From Argyresthia goedartella (Eukaryota > Arthropoda > Insecta > Lepidoptera > Argyresthiidae): a stretch of 64,000 nt of DNA. The notes under the pieces are model-generated. The model did not search any database. It was not told the origin of the DNA and saw only the letters and a list, made by a program, of their open reading frames with translations. The position numbers were made by a program, and so were the translations under genes. The stretch covers positions 19,810,715 to 19,874,714 of the forward strand of contig OX463829.1 of assembly GCA_949825045.1 (NCBI GenBank), read 5' to 3'. Of the stretch, positions 10,177 to 19,835 are shown piece after piece (positions within the stretch are counted from its first letter, which is position 1; every line of letters starts with the position of its first letter).

Positions 10177-12105
10177 GTGCGATGTAGAGATATCTTATAT
10201 GACCTTTATGAACAAAAAACCTATAACTTTGATCGAAAATTTCATGACTACGTTAAAAAATATTCCAAAACTTTCAAGTTGGTTTGTAGAACTGCAAAAA
10301 CTTTACACATTAATAGAAAAATTCAAAATTCAAATAATAGAATGAAAACTGTTTGGCAAATAATAAACCGCGAAACTGGCAAAGTTATACCAAGGGACAA
10401 TGATTTCTGCCTAAAGATAGGTGATGATGTTGTTAAATCCAGCGCTGATGTTGCTCGAGCTTTTGAAACATTCTTCACCAATGTACCCTTACTCACAACA
10501 GACCGTCTAAATTCATCTCCATATGAAGCAGAGACTTTATTAAAAAATAACACTAGCGCCAGTAATGTATATTTAAAATTTCATCATGTATATCCCCAGG
10601 ACATTGTCAAAACGTTTAAATTACTTAACTTAAAAAATACGGAAGACCTGTGGGGTATATCAATCAGAGTCATTGGTTCAGTAATTCTAGTTATAGCCCC
10701 ACACTTAGCTTATATATTCAATAAATGTGTTGACGATGGGGCTTTCCCAGACCTCATAAAACACAGTAAACTGATACCTCTGTTCAAGTCGGGAGATAAG
10801 GGTGATCCTTCAAATTTCAGACCAATATCTGTTCTTCCAACACTAAGTAAAATATTTGAAAAGATTATACTCAATCAAATGCTCTCACACTTCAACCGTA
10901 CAAAACAACTCCACGCCAAACAATACGGTTTCACTAGGGGTAAATCGACTACGGATGCAGGTATTACCCTTATCTCTCATATTTATTCTGCATGGGAGGC
11001 CGCACAGGACGCTATCGGAGTTTGTTGCGACCTGTCGAAGGCGTTTGATTGTGTTGATCATAATACGCTATTAATTAAATTAAATCATTACGGAGTTAGA
11101 AATAAAGCGTTGGATCTACTAAGATCACACCTAAGCAATAGAATTCAAAAGGCAGAAGTTAACGGCGTAAAATCTGATGGATCGGGTGTTAAAATGGGCG
11201 TTCCACAAGGTTCCATATTGGGCCCTTTCTTATTCCTGGTATATATTAATGATCTGCCTTTCATGGTGGAGAAATTAACTGAAATAGTGTTGTTTGCTGA
11301 TGATACTTCACTGGTCTTCAAAATTGAAAGACAAAAAGGAGAATTTGATGATGTTAATGGTGTATTGTCTTTAACCTTGAATTGGTTCACAGTTAATAAT
11401 TTAAACGCTGGTAAAACCAAGTGTATCAAATTCTCACTTCCAAATGTCAGGCAAGTTGAGACCAGTTTAGTGTTAGACAACAGCACGTTAGCAAAGTTTC
11501 TTGGAATATCCATTGATAGCAAATTGCAGTGGGGACCCCACATAGATAAATTGGCTGGTAAATTAAGTTCTGTGGCTTACGCTGTTAGGAACATCAGACA
11601 AAGCACGGATGTGGCTACATCTAGGCTAGTATATTTTAGTTACTTTCATAGTGTGATGTCCTATGGTATCTTGTTGTGGGGGAAAGCAGCGGATATTCAA
11701 ACTATTTTTATTTTACAGAAAAGAGCTATTCGAGCAATTTATAATTTAAAACGAACAGACTCCTTAAGAGAGCTTTTTAAAGAAATTGACATACTAACAG
11801 TAGCTAGTCAATTTATTTTCGAAAATATAATGTATGTACGCAAGAACCTTACAACATTTTCCAAACTTAGCGATAGCTGTAATGTTAACCTAAGAAATAA
11901 TCACAGAGTATGTGCGCCCCGTTTTAGACTCGCGAAGGTTAGCAATTCTTTTAAGGGTCAGTGCATTCTCTACTACAATAAGATACCTCTGGAGATTTTG
12001 AAATTGCCATTTGAGCAATTTAAAAAGCATGTTAAAGCGACTTTGTCGAAAAAGGGATATTACAATGTTCAAGATTACTTAAATGACAGGACTGTATGGG
12101 GTTAA
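10177..12105 (+). CDS. Reverse transcriptase of LINE copy A (uninterrupted, truncated start)
   Basis: About 642 codons open without interruption; the frame has no genuine start because the 5' part (endonuclease) is missing. From about residue 200 the polymerase motifs follow in order: FRPISVLP (~210), CDLSKAFDCVDH (~285, motif A), GVPQGSILGP (~342, motif B), FADDTSL (~372, catalytic motif C). The C-terminal region ends in DRTVWG, identical to copy B. Relative to B it lacks two codons in a NNLLLNAGK stretch. All visible catalytic residues are kept, so the copy is young, but without an endonuclease or promoter it is unlikely to move by itself. Confidence 0.85.
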   Translation: MRCRDILYDLYEQKTYNFDRKFHDYVKKYSKTFKLVCRTAKTLHINRKIQNSNNRMKTVWQIINRETGKVIPRDNDFCLKIGDDVVKSSADVARAFETFFTNVPLLTTDRLNSSPYEAETLLKNNTSASNVYLKFHHVYPQDIVKTFKLLNLKNTEDLWGISIRVIGSVILVIAPHLAYIFNKCVDDGAFPDLIKHSKLIPLFKSGDKGDPSNFRPISVLPTLSKIFEKIILNQMLSHFNRTKQLHAKQYGFTRGKSTTDAGITLISHIYSAWEAAQDAIGVCCDLSKAFDCVDHNTLLIKLNHYGVRNKALDLLRSHLSNRIQKAEVNGVKSDGSGVKMGVPQGSILGPFLFLVYINDLPFMVEKLTEIVLFADDTSLVFKIERQKGEFDDVNGVLSLTLNWFTVNNLNAGKTKCIKFSLPNVRQVETSLVLDNSTLAKFLGISIDSKLQWGPHIDKLAGKLSSVAYAVRNIRQSTDVATSRLVYFSYFHSVMSYGILLWGKAADIQTIFILQKRAIRAIYNLKRTDSLRELFKEIDILTVASQFIFENIMYVRKNLTTFSKLSDSCNVNLRNNHRVCAPRFRLAKVSNSFKGQCILYYNKIPLEILKLPFEQFKKHVKATLSKKGYYNVQDYLNDRTVWG

Positions 12106-12165
12106 TCTGGCTCAACACAGACCTTGCTGTTAATAGGTTTGTAATTATTTATTCCTGCTAATTGG
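10184..12165 (+). mobile_element. Jockey/CR1-group LINE, copy A (5' truncated, RT intact)
   Basis: Matches copy B (14200-16200) almost base for base from TATCTTATATGACC onward. It lacks the endonuclease region and also the last ~230 bases of the 3'UTR and tail present in copy B: similarity stops after TTTATTCCTGCT at about 12165, where LTR-leader sequence begins. Either a deletion joined it to the LTR element or it was cut by a later rearrangement. Confidence 0.85.
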
Positions 12166-12449
12166 CTGATTATCGGTTCATTATTCTTGCGGTATCTTGA
12201 GTTCGATGCGGGAAATCTTCAGTTGAAATCTTTTGGCTTCTGGTCCGTCATGGCTTGCTTGATGTCGTCTTAGTTTGGGTGGGGTCTTGATTATGGAGTT
12301 CTGCAGCGTGGTTTGAAATAGGACGAGTTCTTGGACGAAGTGCTTCTTGCTTGCACTTCTAAGGTGGCAGCACACGGAGTTTTCTTCGCGGCTGGGTCCA
12401 TGCTGCTATTACCGAAGGTTGCTGATGTTCAGAAGTCGGGACACCACTT
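12166..12449 (-). mobile_element. Leader of minus-strand LTR element with candidate primer site
   Basis: On the minus strand, two bases after a likely LTR end (CTCTGGCA at 12450), TGGTGTCCCGACTTC (12429-12445) has the TGG start expected of a tRNA primer-binding site. It is followed by a short open stretch (12181-12375, minus) that I cannot assign to gag. The superfamily is unclear: short LTRs would suit copia, but BEL is possible. Confidence 0.4.
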
Positions 12450-12666
12450 TGCCAGAGGCAATTATAAGGAGAGCGACATCTTCGGGAGTAAAGTAAAAGG
12501 CTTGAGGTGCGCGCAAATACTAGACTAGACTTTACTAGACTAATTTTATTATAGGAAATCCTAGCTTATATACTAGGTTGGTACATGTTATTAATGACGT
12601 ACATAAGACATAGTGCGTGATGAATATAAACATACCTTATCTGTGACGGTCGTATGTGCCGGCACA
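12450..12666 (-). mobile_element. LTR, about 217 bp (right copy, minus strand)
   Basis: Starts TGTGCCGGCACATACG at 12666 and ends CTCTGGCA at 12450 on the minus strand, so it has TG...CA ends. It contains TATATAAG near 12570 and an AATAAA-like signal (ATAATAAAAT) downstream. Its first 67 bases match the fragment at 9276-9398. The two together bracket LINE copy A. Confidence 0.5.
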
Positions 12667-12904
12667 ATGTTAAAGTAAAAATTTCCTAATTCATTAAGTC
12701 AATACTCTCCATATTCATATTTATAAACCTTATGAGCCGCGAATACATTAAACAAATAATAACTCATAAAACATATTTGTCAACAGTACCAATGTTGAAC
12801 AAAGATGAATTGCTAGTAACAATAAATAATATTCGCTCCGTGGTCTAGTTGTCTAGACCATGTACCGATGATATAAATATGGACATTCTAGGTAATGGAA
12901 AACA
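12667..12904. other. No gene seen
   Basis: AT-rich flank to the right of the LTR without a recognisable feature. Confidence 0.35.
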
Positions 12905-13040
12905 TCTATCATTACTCCATGGGTGCGGTGATGGGCTAGCCCCCTGTCGGGCAAAAGTGGAGTATTGAATAACTTGCGAAAACTGAGCAGAAATCTACCA
13001 CCCCGTATCGGAAAAGGCGTCACGCTATCTTATGTTAATA
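12905..13040 (+). repeat. Dispersed repeat C, copy 1
   Basis: Blocks GCGGTGATGGGCTAGCCCCC, GAGTATTGAATAACTTGCG and CCACCCCGTATCGGAAAAGG occur in this order also at 23.77, 24.98, 36.02 and 60.17 kb (plus) and 21.3 and 52.6 kb (minus). Probably a SINE or LINE 3' end; no coding content. Confidence 0.65.
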
Positions 13041-13190
13041 CTTAAACAGCAATAAACTTAAACACAACAATGTTCCATTAATCATGTCCTGCATGAACAG
13101 TAACAGAGGTAATGCTGTTAAAGATTTACAAGGATCGGTTTGCAAACGGCTCAAATTGAAAATTGCGGAAAAGTGGCTGTTACACTAACA

Positions 13191-13262
13191 TCATCATCTT
13201 CATCATCAGCCTGTCAGTAGACCCACTGTTGGGTATAGGCCATCTCCTACGCAGCCTTTATA
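13191..13262 (+). repeat. CATCATCAGCC-type dispersed repeat fragment
   Basis: CATCATCTTCATCATCAGCC followed by CCACTGTTGGGTATAGGCC resembles a very common lepidopteran dispersed repeat, known to me from many moth genomes. A shorter relative lies near 55184-55220. Confidence 0.5.
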
Positions 13263-13369
13263 CTTTAGGTAAATCTAAACATAAATTTGATTGAGCAGCT
13301 TTGATTTTAACACGTTGAGAACGTACACAGAACCCACTCGGACCAAAACGTTCGTAGAGACCAAACGGA

Positions 13370-14870
13370 TTCAGACACCGATGTTATCTGTATTACAGAA
13401 CACTGGTTAAAGGAAAATATGATGTCTTTTAACATAAATAATTACAAAATTGTCAGTTGTTACAATAGAAAGACTGCTGATAGAGGTGGTTCTTTAATCT
13501 TAGTAAAAAATAATATTAAGGTGAAACAACGGAAAGATATTCTTGCACTTACTGTAGAAAGACAAATAGAGGTATCCTGTGTTGAGTTGGATAGCCATAT
13601 TATTATTTGTGTCTACAGACCTCCGAGAGATGAAAACGGCCATGGCAATTTTGAAATGTTCGAGAAAATTATGGAGGATGCCCTCATTAAACTTTGTAAT
13701 AGCAGAAAAAAGTTAATTATTTGTGGCGATTTTAATGTAGATTTGCTTGTAGATACAACATTGAAACAACGATTAATAACTCTGTTCAAATCATTTAATT
13801 TATGTCATATATTTCTAGAGCCAACTAGAATTACACTTACCAGCCAAACTTACTTAGATAACGTTTTTTGTTACTGTGCATTCACATGTAAAAATGTAAT
13901 TAACTGCTTACCCTCAGATCACAGTGGTCAACCAGTTTCATTCCCAATTGCCAGTAAAAATAGGACTGATCCATCATTTTATAGGCCTATTACATCCCAT
14001 AGACTAGAGACGTATATGAAAAAGTTAGATATAAATTTGCCAGTACCGGATTTTGATGAACAGAACCCAAACAAAATCTACTCAGACTTCTTCAACATTA
14101 TTCAGACAGAATTCAATAAAGTTTTTAAATTAAAGAAAGTCAGTGACTACAACGGTAAATCTAAATTTAATGACTGGGCAACATTTGGAATTCGTAAAAG
14201 TAGAGTTATCTTATATGACCTTTATGAACAAAAAACCTATAACTTTGATCGAAAATTTCATGACTATGTTAAAAAATATTCCAAAACTTTCAAGTTGGTT
14301 TGTAGAACTGCAAAAACTTTACACATTAATAGAAAAATTCAAAATTCAAATAATAGAATGAAAACAGTTTGGCAAATAATAAACCGCGAAACTGGCAAAG
14401 TTATACCAAGGGACAATGATTTCTGCCTAAAGATAGGTGATGATGTTGTTAAATCCAGCGCTGATGTTGCTCGAGCTTTTGAAACATTCTTCACCAATGT
14501 ACCCTTACTCACTACAGACCGTCTAAATTCATCTCCATATGAAGCAGAGACTTTATTAAAAAATAACACTCGGGTCACTAATGTATATTTAAAATTTCAT
14601 CATGTATATCCCCAGGACATTGTCAAAACGTTTAAATTACTTAACTTAAAAAATACGGAAGACCTGTGGGGTATATCAGTCAAAGTCATTGGATCAGTAA
14701 TTCTAGTTATAGCCCCACACTTAGCTTATATATTCAATAAATGTGTTGACGATAGGGCTTTCCCAGTCCTCATGAAACACAGTAAACTGATACTTTTGTT
14801 CAAGTCGGGAGATAAGGGTGATCCTTCAAATTTCAGACCAATATCTGTTCTTCCATATTTTATTACTTAG
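13370..14870 (+). pseudogene. Endonuclease and N-terminal RT half of LINE copy B
   Basis: Open frame from at least 13345 (DSDTDVICITEHWLKEN) through 14870. Endonuclease motifs are visible: VYRPPRD near 13618, ICGDFNVDLL near 13718 and LPSDHSGQPV near 13909, corresponding to the GDFN and SDH active-site boxes of exonuclease-endonuclease-phosphatase folds. It then enters the RT N-terminal region and stops just after FRPISVLP, where a short templated insertion (14855-14876) breaks the frame. The first EN motif (near the true start) is missing through 5' truncation. Confidence 0.8.
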
Positions 14871-14891
14871 TGTTGGCACTAAGTAAAATAT
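14855..14891. repeat. Inverted duplication that breaks LINE copy B
   Basis: Arm ATATTTTATTACTTAGTG (14855-14872), loop TTGG, arm CACTAAGTAAAATAT (14877-14891); apart from a 3-base insertion the arms are exact complements. Copy A has only the second arm here. The first arm thus looks copied from the second in reverse, a replication template switch. Confidence 0.8.
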
Positions 14892-16147
14892 TTGAAAAGA
14901 TTATACTCAATCAAATGCTCTCACACTTCAACCGTATAAAACAACTCCACGCCAAACAATACGGTTTCACTAGGGGTAAATCGACTACGGATGCAGGTAT
15001 TACCCTTATATCTCATATTTATTCTGCATGGGAGGCCGCACAGGATGCTATCGGAGTTTTTTGCGACCTGTCGAAGGCGTTTGATTGTGTTGATCATAAT
15101 ACGCTATTAATTAAATTAAACCATTATGGAGTTAGAAATAAAGCGTTGGATCTACTAAGATCATACCTAAGCAATAGAATTCAAAAGGCAGAAGTTAACG
15201 GCGTAAAATCTGATGGATCGGGTGTTAAAATTGGCGTTCCACAAGGTTCCATATTAGGCCCTTTCTTATTCCTGGTATATATTAATGATCTGCCTTCCAT
15301 GGTGGAGAAATTAACTGACATAGTGTTGTTTGCTGATGATACTTCAATGGTCTTCAAAATTGAAAGACAAAAAGGAGATTTTGATGATGTTAATGGTGTG
15401 TTGTCTTTAACCTTGAATTGGTTCACAGTTAATAATTTATTGTTAAACGCTGGTAAAACCAAGTGTATCAAATTCTCACTTCCAAATGTCAGGCAAGTTG
15501 AGACCAGTTTAGTGTTAGACAACAGCACGTTAGCAATGTTTCTTGGAATATCCATTGATAGCAAATTGCAGTGGGGACCCCACATAGATAAATTGGCTGG
15601 TAAATTAAGTTCTGTGGCTTACGCTGTTAGGAACATCAGACAAAGCACGGATGTGGCTACATCTAGGCTAGTATATTTTAGTTACTTTCATAGTGTGATG
15701 TCCTATGGTATCTTGTTGTGGGGGAAAGCAGCGGATATTCAAACTATTTTTATTTTACAGAAAAGAGCTATTCGAGCAATTTATAATTTAAAACGAACAG
15801 ACTCCTTAAGAGAGCTTTTTAAAGAAATTGACATACTAACAGTAGCTAGTCAATTTATTTTCGAAAATATAATGTATGTACGCAAGAACCTTACAACATT
15901 TTCCAAACTTAGCGATAGCTGTAATGTTAACCTAAGAAATAATCACAGACTATGTGCGCCCCGTTTTAGACTCGCGAAGGTTAGCAATTCTTTTAAGGGT
16001 CAGTGCATTCTCTACTACAATAAGATACCTCTGGAGATTTTGAAATTGCCATTTGAGCAATTTAAAAAGCATGTTAAAGCGACTTTGTCGAAAAAGGGAT
16101 ATTACAATGTTCAAGATTACTTAAATGACAGGACTGTATGGGGTTAA
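14870..16147 (+). pseudogene. Catalytic RT half of LINE copy B
   Basis: Continues the interrupted protein for about 425 codons with LSKIFEKIILNQMLSHF at the start, CDLSKAFDCVDH near 15062, GVPQGSILGP near 15235 and FADDTSM near 15329, ending in NDRTVWG as in copy A. It carries no further stop. The copy was therefore intact until one insertion, consistent with a recent arrival. Confidence 0.8.
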
Positions 16148-16551
16148 TCTGGCTCAACACAGACCTTGCTGTTAATAGGTTTGTAATTATTTATTCCTGC
16201 TTATTAATCATAACAATTAAATTTTTCATATTTGTATTAGTTAAGAGCACAACCTATTTTTAAAAGAGATCTAAAAATCAATCTGTGGGAGTTTCTACGC
16301 CCTTCTTCTCCCACAGTGGTCCAATGTAGAGAAGAGGCAAAAAATGACGTTTGCTAAGTATATGTAAATATCTACAGTAATAAAGTACTTTGACTATTGA
16401 CTATTCTATAATAAAATGTAAGGAAACGTGTTTCCGAGAGGACGCACTGGCCTCGAACTAAAGGACTGCCCGTGTTTCCAAAAAGAAACACGCGGCCTCA
16501 AAAGGTGATACTTCCTGTTTCCTAAAGGATTCCTGGCGCTCAACGTGTTAA

Positions 16552-17578
16552 TATCACAGTTTAGAATTAGATATTCGGGGCGATAATGTAAACCTTCTGT
16601 CACTTAATTATTTTTGATCCTACCTGGCCCCTTCTTCAATAACTCAAATTTACGTCAAACCCAACGCAGTTAGTGTCAAATTGGCATTTATAGGTTGTAG
16701 GAAAATTTAGATTTAAGATGTTATATAATAAGGTTAATATTTGTGCCATCATTTGAAACACTGTAAATAATATAAATTCTAGTTACAAACAATGATGAAC
16801 AAATAAACATTTTTGTATTTGTTGCTATTTGTATTTTGGAAAACTGTCAAATTTCCACATTTTTCGCTCGATTTTAGTGACAAGATACAAAAATTAAGCA
16901 ATTCTAGTGTAAAAAAATCTTCTCCAAAATTGATTCGAAATCAGAACAAAACAGCAATCGCCAATACATCGCATCGTGGTCTATTTGAGTGAAAATCTCA
17001 AGGGCATTTAGTTCGCGGCGTGGCTGAAAGTGTGACACGTTTTTTATGGTTTAGCCCTTAGACGAATTAGCCATAATTCTCCGTGACTGTGTTAAGTCAT
17101 TTGGAATAAATAATGGAAAATAAAATACTTAGCGACTTTTTTTTGTTGGTGCGTCCAGAAAGCGGTTAGATGGATATTTTTGACACTCACAGTAAAGTTG
17201 CACAATAAATTAAAGACCAAAACTTCACAATTCTATTACGCATTAGTAGTGCTATCCAATGATAGTTATGATATTTAGCACCCAACATGTAGTTGAAAAA
17301 GTGCGTCCGAATGGATATTTTCTCCCTAACTATTGGGCAACATATTTGTCAAAAGCTATACATATAGCAACACTAGTTTCATTGCTACCAACTTAACGGC
17401 GAAGGGAAAAGTTAGCTGAAATGCATTATATGCATCCACCCAAGTGACTGAGGTCCAGATCGATCATTTTTTTAGGAATAGTCAATGAAATTCTTACATT
17501 TAGGTAGCTATTGAAAGCCACAATGTTGCGTACATAGCAAATAGATAGTAAAATTTCGTTATTACTGTAGATATTATA
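16552..17578. other. No gene seen
   Basis: AT-rich and without long frames. CCAACTTAACGGCGAAGGGAA near 17389 recurs in similar form near 42433 (CCAACTTAACGGGGCGAAGG), so part is an unnamed repeat. Confidence 0.35.
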
Positions 17579-17971
17579 GGCTTTTGTTTAAACGATCACC
17601 AAAAACACACCTATTTTACTACCAATAAATTCGAAACGATCGCCAGAATTAGTAAACGACCACCAAATTGTGTTTGGATAAATGATCACCAAGCTTCTTT
17701 TTATGTTTTGTGTACTTTAGTTTATGTTTTAAGTATTTTTTGTTGTTATTACATGTTCAACCTAACACGAAGGATAAAAGGGGCTTCGCTTCGCTCACCC
17801 CCTTACCCCCTACCGTTCATCTAAGCTACCGCAGTATTTGTCCTAATATTTTTTGCAACTTTTGGTAATCATTTACCCATTTTGGGTAGCATTTAACCAT
17901 TTTGGGTAGCATTTACCCATTTTGAGTAGAAATACATTATTTTGGTGATCATTGATTGGTGATTTGTTGCC
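17579..17971 (+). mobile_element. MITE family X, copy 1 (9-bp target duplication)
   Basis: Ends GGCTTTTGTTTAAACGATCACC and, reverse complemented on the right, GGCAACAAATC...GATCACCAAAAT: imperfect inverted ends. GATATTATA flanks both sides exactly (17570-17578 and 17972-17980). The core at 17750-17870 (AACCTAACACGAAGGAT... CTTCGCTTCGCTCACCCCC... CTAAGCTACCGCAGTATTTG) is shared with copies 2-4 and with MITEs 2 and 3. Unlike the other copies it has three ~20-bp units of the ACCCATTTTGGGTAGCATTT type (17868-17930). Confidence 0.9.
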
Positions 17972-17980
17972 GATATTATA

Positions 17981-18536
17981 TATTACTTAGTAAACGTGAT
18001 TTTGGCCTATTCTCTACATCGGATATAATTCGACAATCTGTATATATCTGTAATTCCAAACAGTTTTGTATAGTTTTCTTAGGTGTAGGCTCCTTCCCGA
18101 TATTATACACAGATAAATTTTGCCACACCAAAAAAAAGCCCTAACCAAAACAGATTTCGCTAATACAGCTGATTGTTTCCGATCAGCTGGCGGCCGCTCG
18201 ATATCCACTCCTGCGCATAGTGCAATGACCCCGCACATTTCCCACCACCCACGGTGAATGTGGCTCGTCAACGCGCGAAATTGCGCTTATTTTTTATTTT
18301 CAATCGTTGACTTCACAGCTGATTTGCCGCGTTAACGCGTTTATGGCCATCACGCCATCTTAGTGATGGACGTGGGATTGAAAAAAATGTCTGAAAGAAT
18401 CTGAAAAATATTTTCATGTCACAATACTTACAACGCTAACAGGCATCACCTCAAAATTACCTAATATGTAATGATAGCCATGAGCCGCACACTAGACCAA
18501 CCTTGACGTGGGGGTCTCATTAGAATATTGTTGCAT
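17981..18536. other. No gene seen
   Basis: Contains a slightly GC-richer patch (about 18160-18260) with CAGCTGATTG...GATCAGCTGGCGGCCGC, but no splice-bounded frame or repeat that I can identify. Confidence 0.35.
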
Positions 18537-18544
18537 TAAACATT

Positions 18545-18655
18545 AAGGGCCTTACCACAAAAAAATAAAATACTGCTCAACACTTGTTTAAAAACAAAAG
18601 TGTATGGGATTTGTTTTGAGGTTAAACGCTGTTTAAGATTTTTATGGTAACACGG
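18545..18655 (-). mobile_element. Small MITE family M, copy 1 (8-bp target duplication)
   Basis: A 111-bp element with ends AAGGGCCTTACCACAAAAAA and (right end reverse complemented) CCGTGTTACCATAAAAAT. TAAACATT lies exactly on both sides (18537-18544, 18656-18663), an 8-bp duplication as made by hAT transposases. GGATTTGTTTTGAGGTTAAA and the other inner blocks recur in copies 2 and 3. Confidence 0.8.
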
Positions 18656-18671
18656 TAAACATTTTAAACAT

Positions 18672-18768
18672 TTAGAAACAGGCACAAACTTTGCTTCTGG
18701 CCCCAGATTAGGAAATCCTGTGATTGCTTGATTCAATACATTTGAATCATGCAATCACAATAATCTCT
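18672..18768 (-). repeat. SINE-like family A, truncated copy with hairpin
   Basis: GCTTCTGGCCCCAGATTAGG and AATCCTGTG match the 3' end of family A (consensus CTTCTGGCCCCACACTAGGATACCCTGTG, seen in parts elsewhere). The sequence then enters a hairpin (GATTGCTTGATTCAA ... TTGAATCATGCAATC, 18721-18755) in place of the rest of the element. Confidence 0.55.
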
Positions 18769-19178
18769 ACCTAATTTGTTAAATTCAGGTTTTAGATCCA
18801 ATCCCCAGAATAGGCATGTGTCCCCAGCAAGATATATTTCCGCAATGATACTGGTCAATGAGTGAAAATTAGGTTAAATGTAGGCGTGGGAAATAACACT
18901 ACAATTGATTTAAATAAAATCACCTATCTAAATCCAATGAAGTACACAAAAGACAGTAATTGCGGTACTTTGGATTCTAAGAATGCTAGGCTCTCCTTTT
19001 CTAATCTCACAGGAATCGATCAATCTGGAGACTGCCGTTAGTCTCTTCTTGCTTTGAGCTAAGCTTCCAGTCCATTCCTTGTATAGGAATAGCTCGGCAC
19101 TGCTTGTTCAAACTGCATTCCTCGGAAGACAACCACTCGGCCACGTTCGATGCAAGCAAGACAAGCAAGACCGAAGAC
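18769..19178. other. No gene seen; possible upstream of exon candidate
   Basis: No repeat recognised. The right part grows GC-richer towards 19100. Confidence 0.3.
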
Positions 19179-19424
19179 GCTTGCTTGGTAGAGTCAGTAC
19201 GAAAGTGGCAGCACCGTGCTTCAGTCGTCCTCGCGATTGGATAGACGCGTTCGCGCGCTCACAACATTCGAAATTCAAACTCGAAAGAAAAGTTTTGTTT
19301 TTAAATCAGTCACCGAAGTGGCCAGTGCAGTGTTTACACAACTTTGGAATTCAGTTTCGCATTGTGTACGTGCCCCAGAACTGGATATCTAACGTCCGTC
19401 CGTTGGACTGGATTTGTTGATTGG
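19179..19424 (+). other. Candidate non-coding first exon with splice donor
   Basis: A locally GC- and CpG-richer stretch (TAGACGCGTTCGCGCGCTCA near 19241) followed by AT-balanced sequence ending in a strong donor, GG|GTAAGTAGA at 19424/19425. TCAGT initiator-like sequences lie near 19221, 19309 and 19353. A frame of about 113 codons crosses the region (19079-19420), but resembles nothing I know. It could be the 5'UTR exon of a gene whose coding exons lie far away. The donor alone is weak evidence. Confidence 0.3.
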
Positions 19425-19691
19425 GTAAGTAGATACTCACATTCGTACTTGTATAATATGTTTTCCATTTTCCACTATAGGTGTTTGAAACTGGTTTGAC
19501 AAGATTGACTAACTATTTTCTCTTTATTGACTAACCGTATTCAAGTAACTGATAGCGATAGATAATGATAAATCAAAACTTTCTAAGCTGGCCATTTGAT
19601 GGCTGTAGTATATAATGTGGTAATTATGAGATTTGATTTGGCGAAACTTCGTTCTTAGTACTTGTGATCGGTTATAGTATTCAGATAGATA

Positions 19692-19835
19692 TACTTCTGT
19701 GGCGTAGCGGTTGTGAGAGGTCCCCGGTTCGATCCCCGGCTGGAGGTAATGAAAAAACCGCAGGTCTTGGATGTTTATACCTATGTGTGTCACGTCGCTG
19801 TTTCTGATTCCCACGATATATGTATGAGCCTGTAT
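19692..19835 (+). mobile_element. SINE-like family A, plus-strand copy
   Basis: tRNA-like head with A box TGGCGTAGCGG (19700-19710) and B box GGTTCGATCC (19726-19735), then CCGGCTGG, the body GGTCTTGGATGTTTATACC, and GTCACGTCGCTGTTTCTG. The pol III boxes place the promoter at the left. The end of the element (CACAGGGTATCC...GGGGCCAGAAG in other copies) has decayed. Confidence 0.7.

Larger units (their letters stand above)
13345..16408 (+). mobile_element. Jockey/CR1-group LINE, copy B (longest copy)
   Basis: Contains the apurinic-like endonuclease domain (5' part missing), reverse transcriptase, a ~260-base 3'UTR and a tail of TTTGACTA/TTGACTATT units (about 16388-16405). The 3'UTR has GGGAGTTTCTACGCCCTTCT and GTATATGTAAATATCTACAG, used here to recognise orphan 3' ends at 28.5, 46.6 and 60.6 kb. 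By eye it is about 97-98 % identical to copy A. Confidence 0.85.
13311..16547. mobile_element. Putative piggyBac-like MITE interrupted by LINE copy B
   Basis: TTAA at 13307-13310 is followed by CACGTTGAG; at the other side CTCAACGTG (16539-16547) is followed by TTAA at 16548-16551. TTAA target sites and matching short inverted ends are the piggyBac hallmark. LINE copy B fills most of the interior; the outer parts (13311-13344 and 16409-16547) would be the split host element. The inverted match is only about 9-12 bp, so this is tentative. Confidence 0.45.

Noticed and set aside
19692..19745. Possible tRNA with good pol III boxes
   Set aside because: It is the head of SINE-like family A, with copies in many other places of the window followed by the same non-tRNA body.
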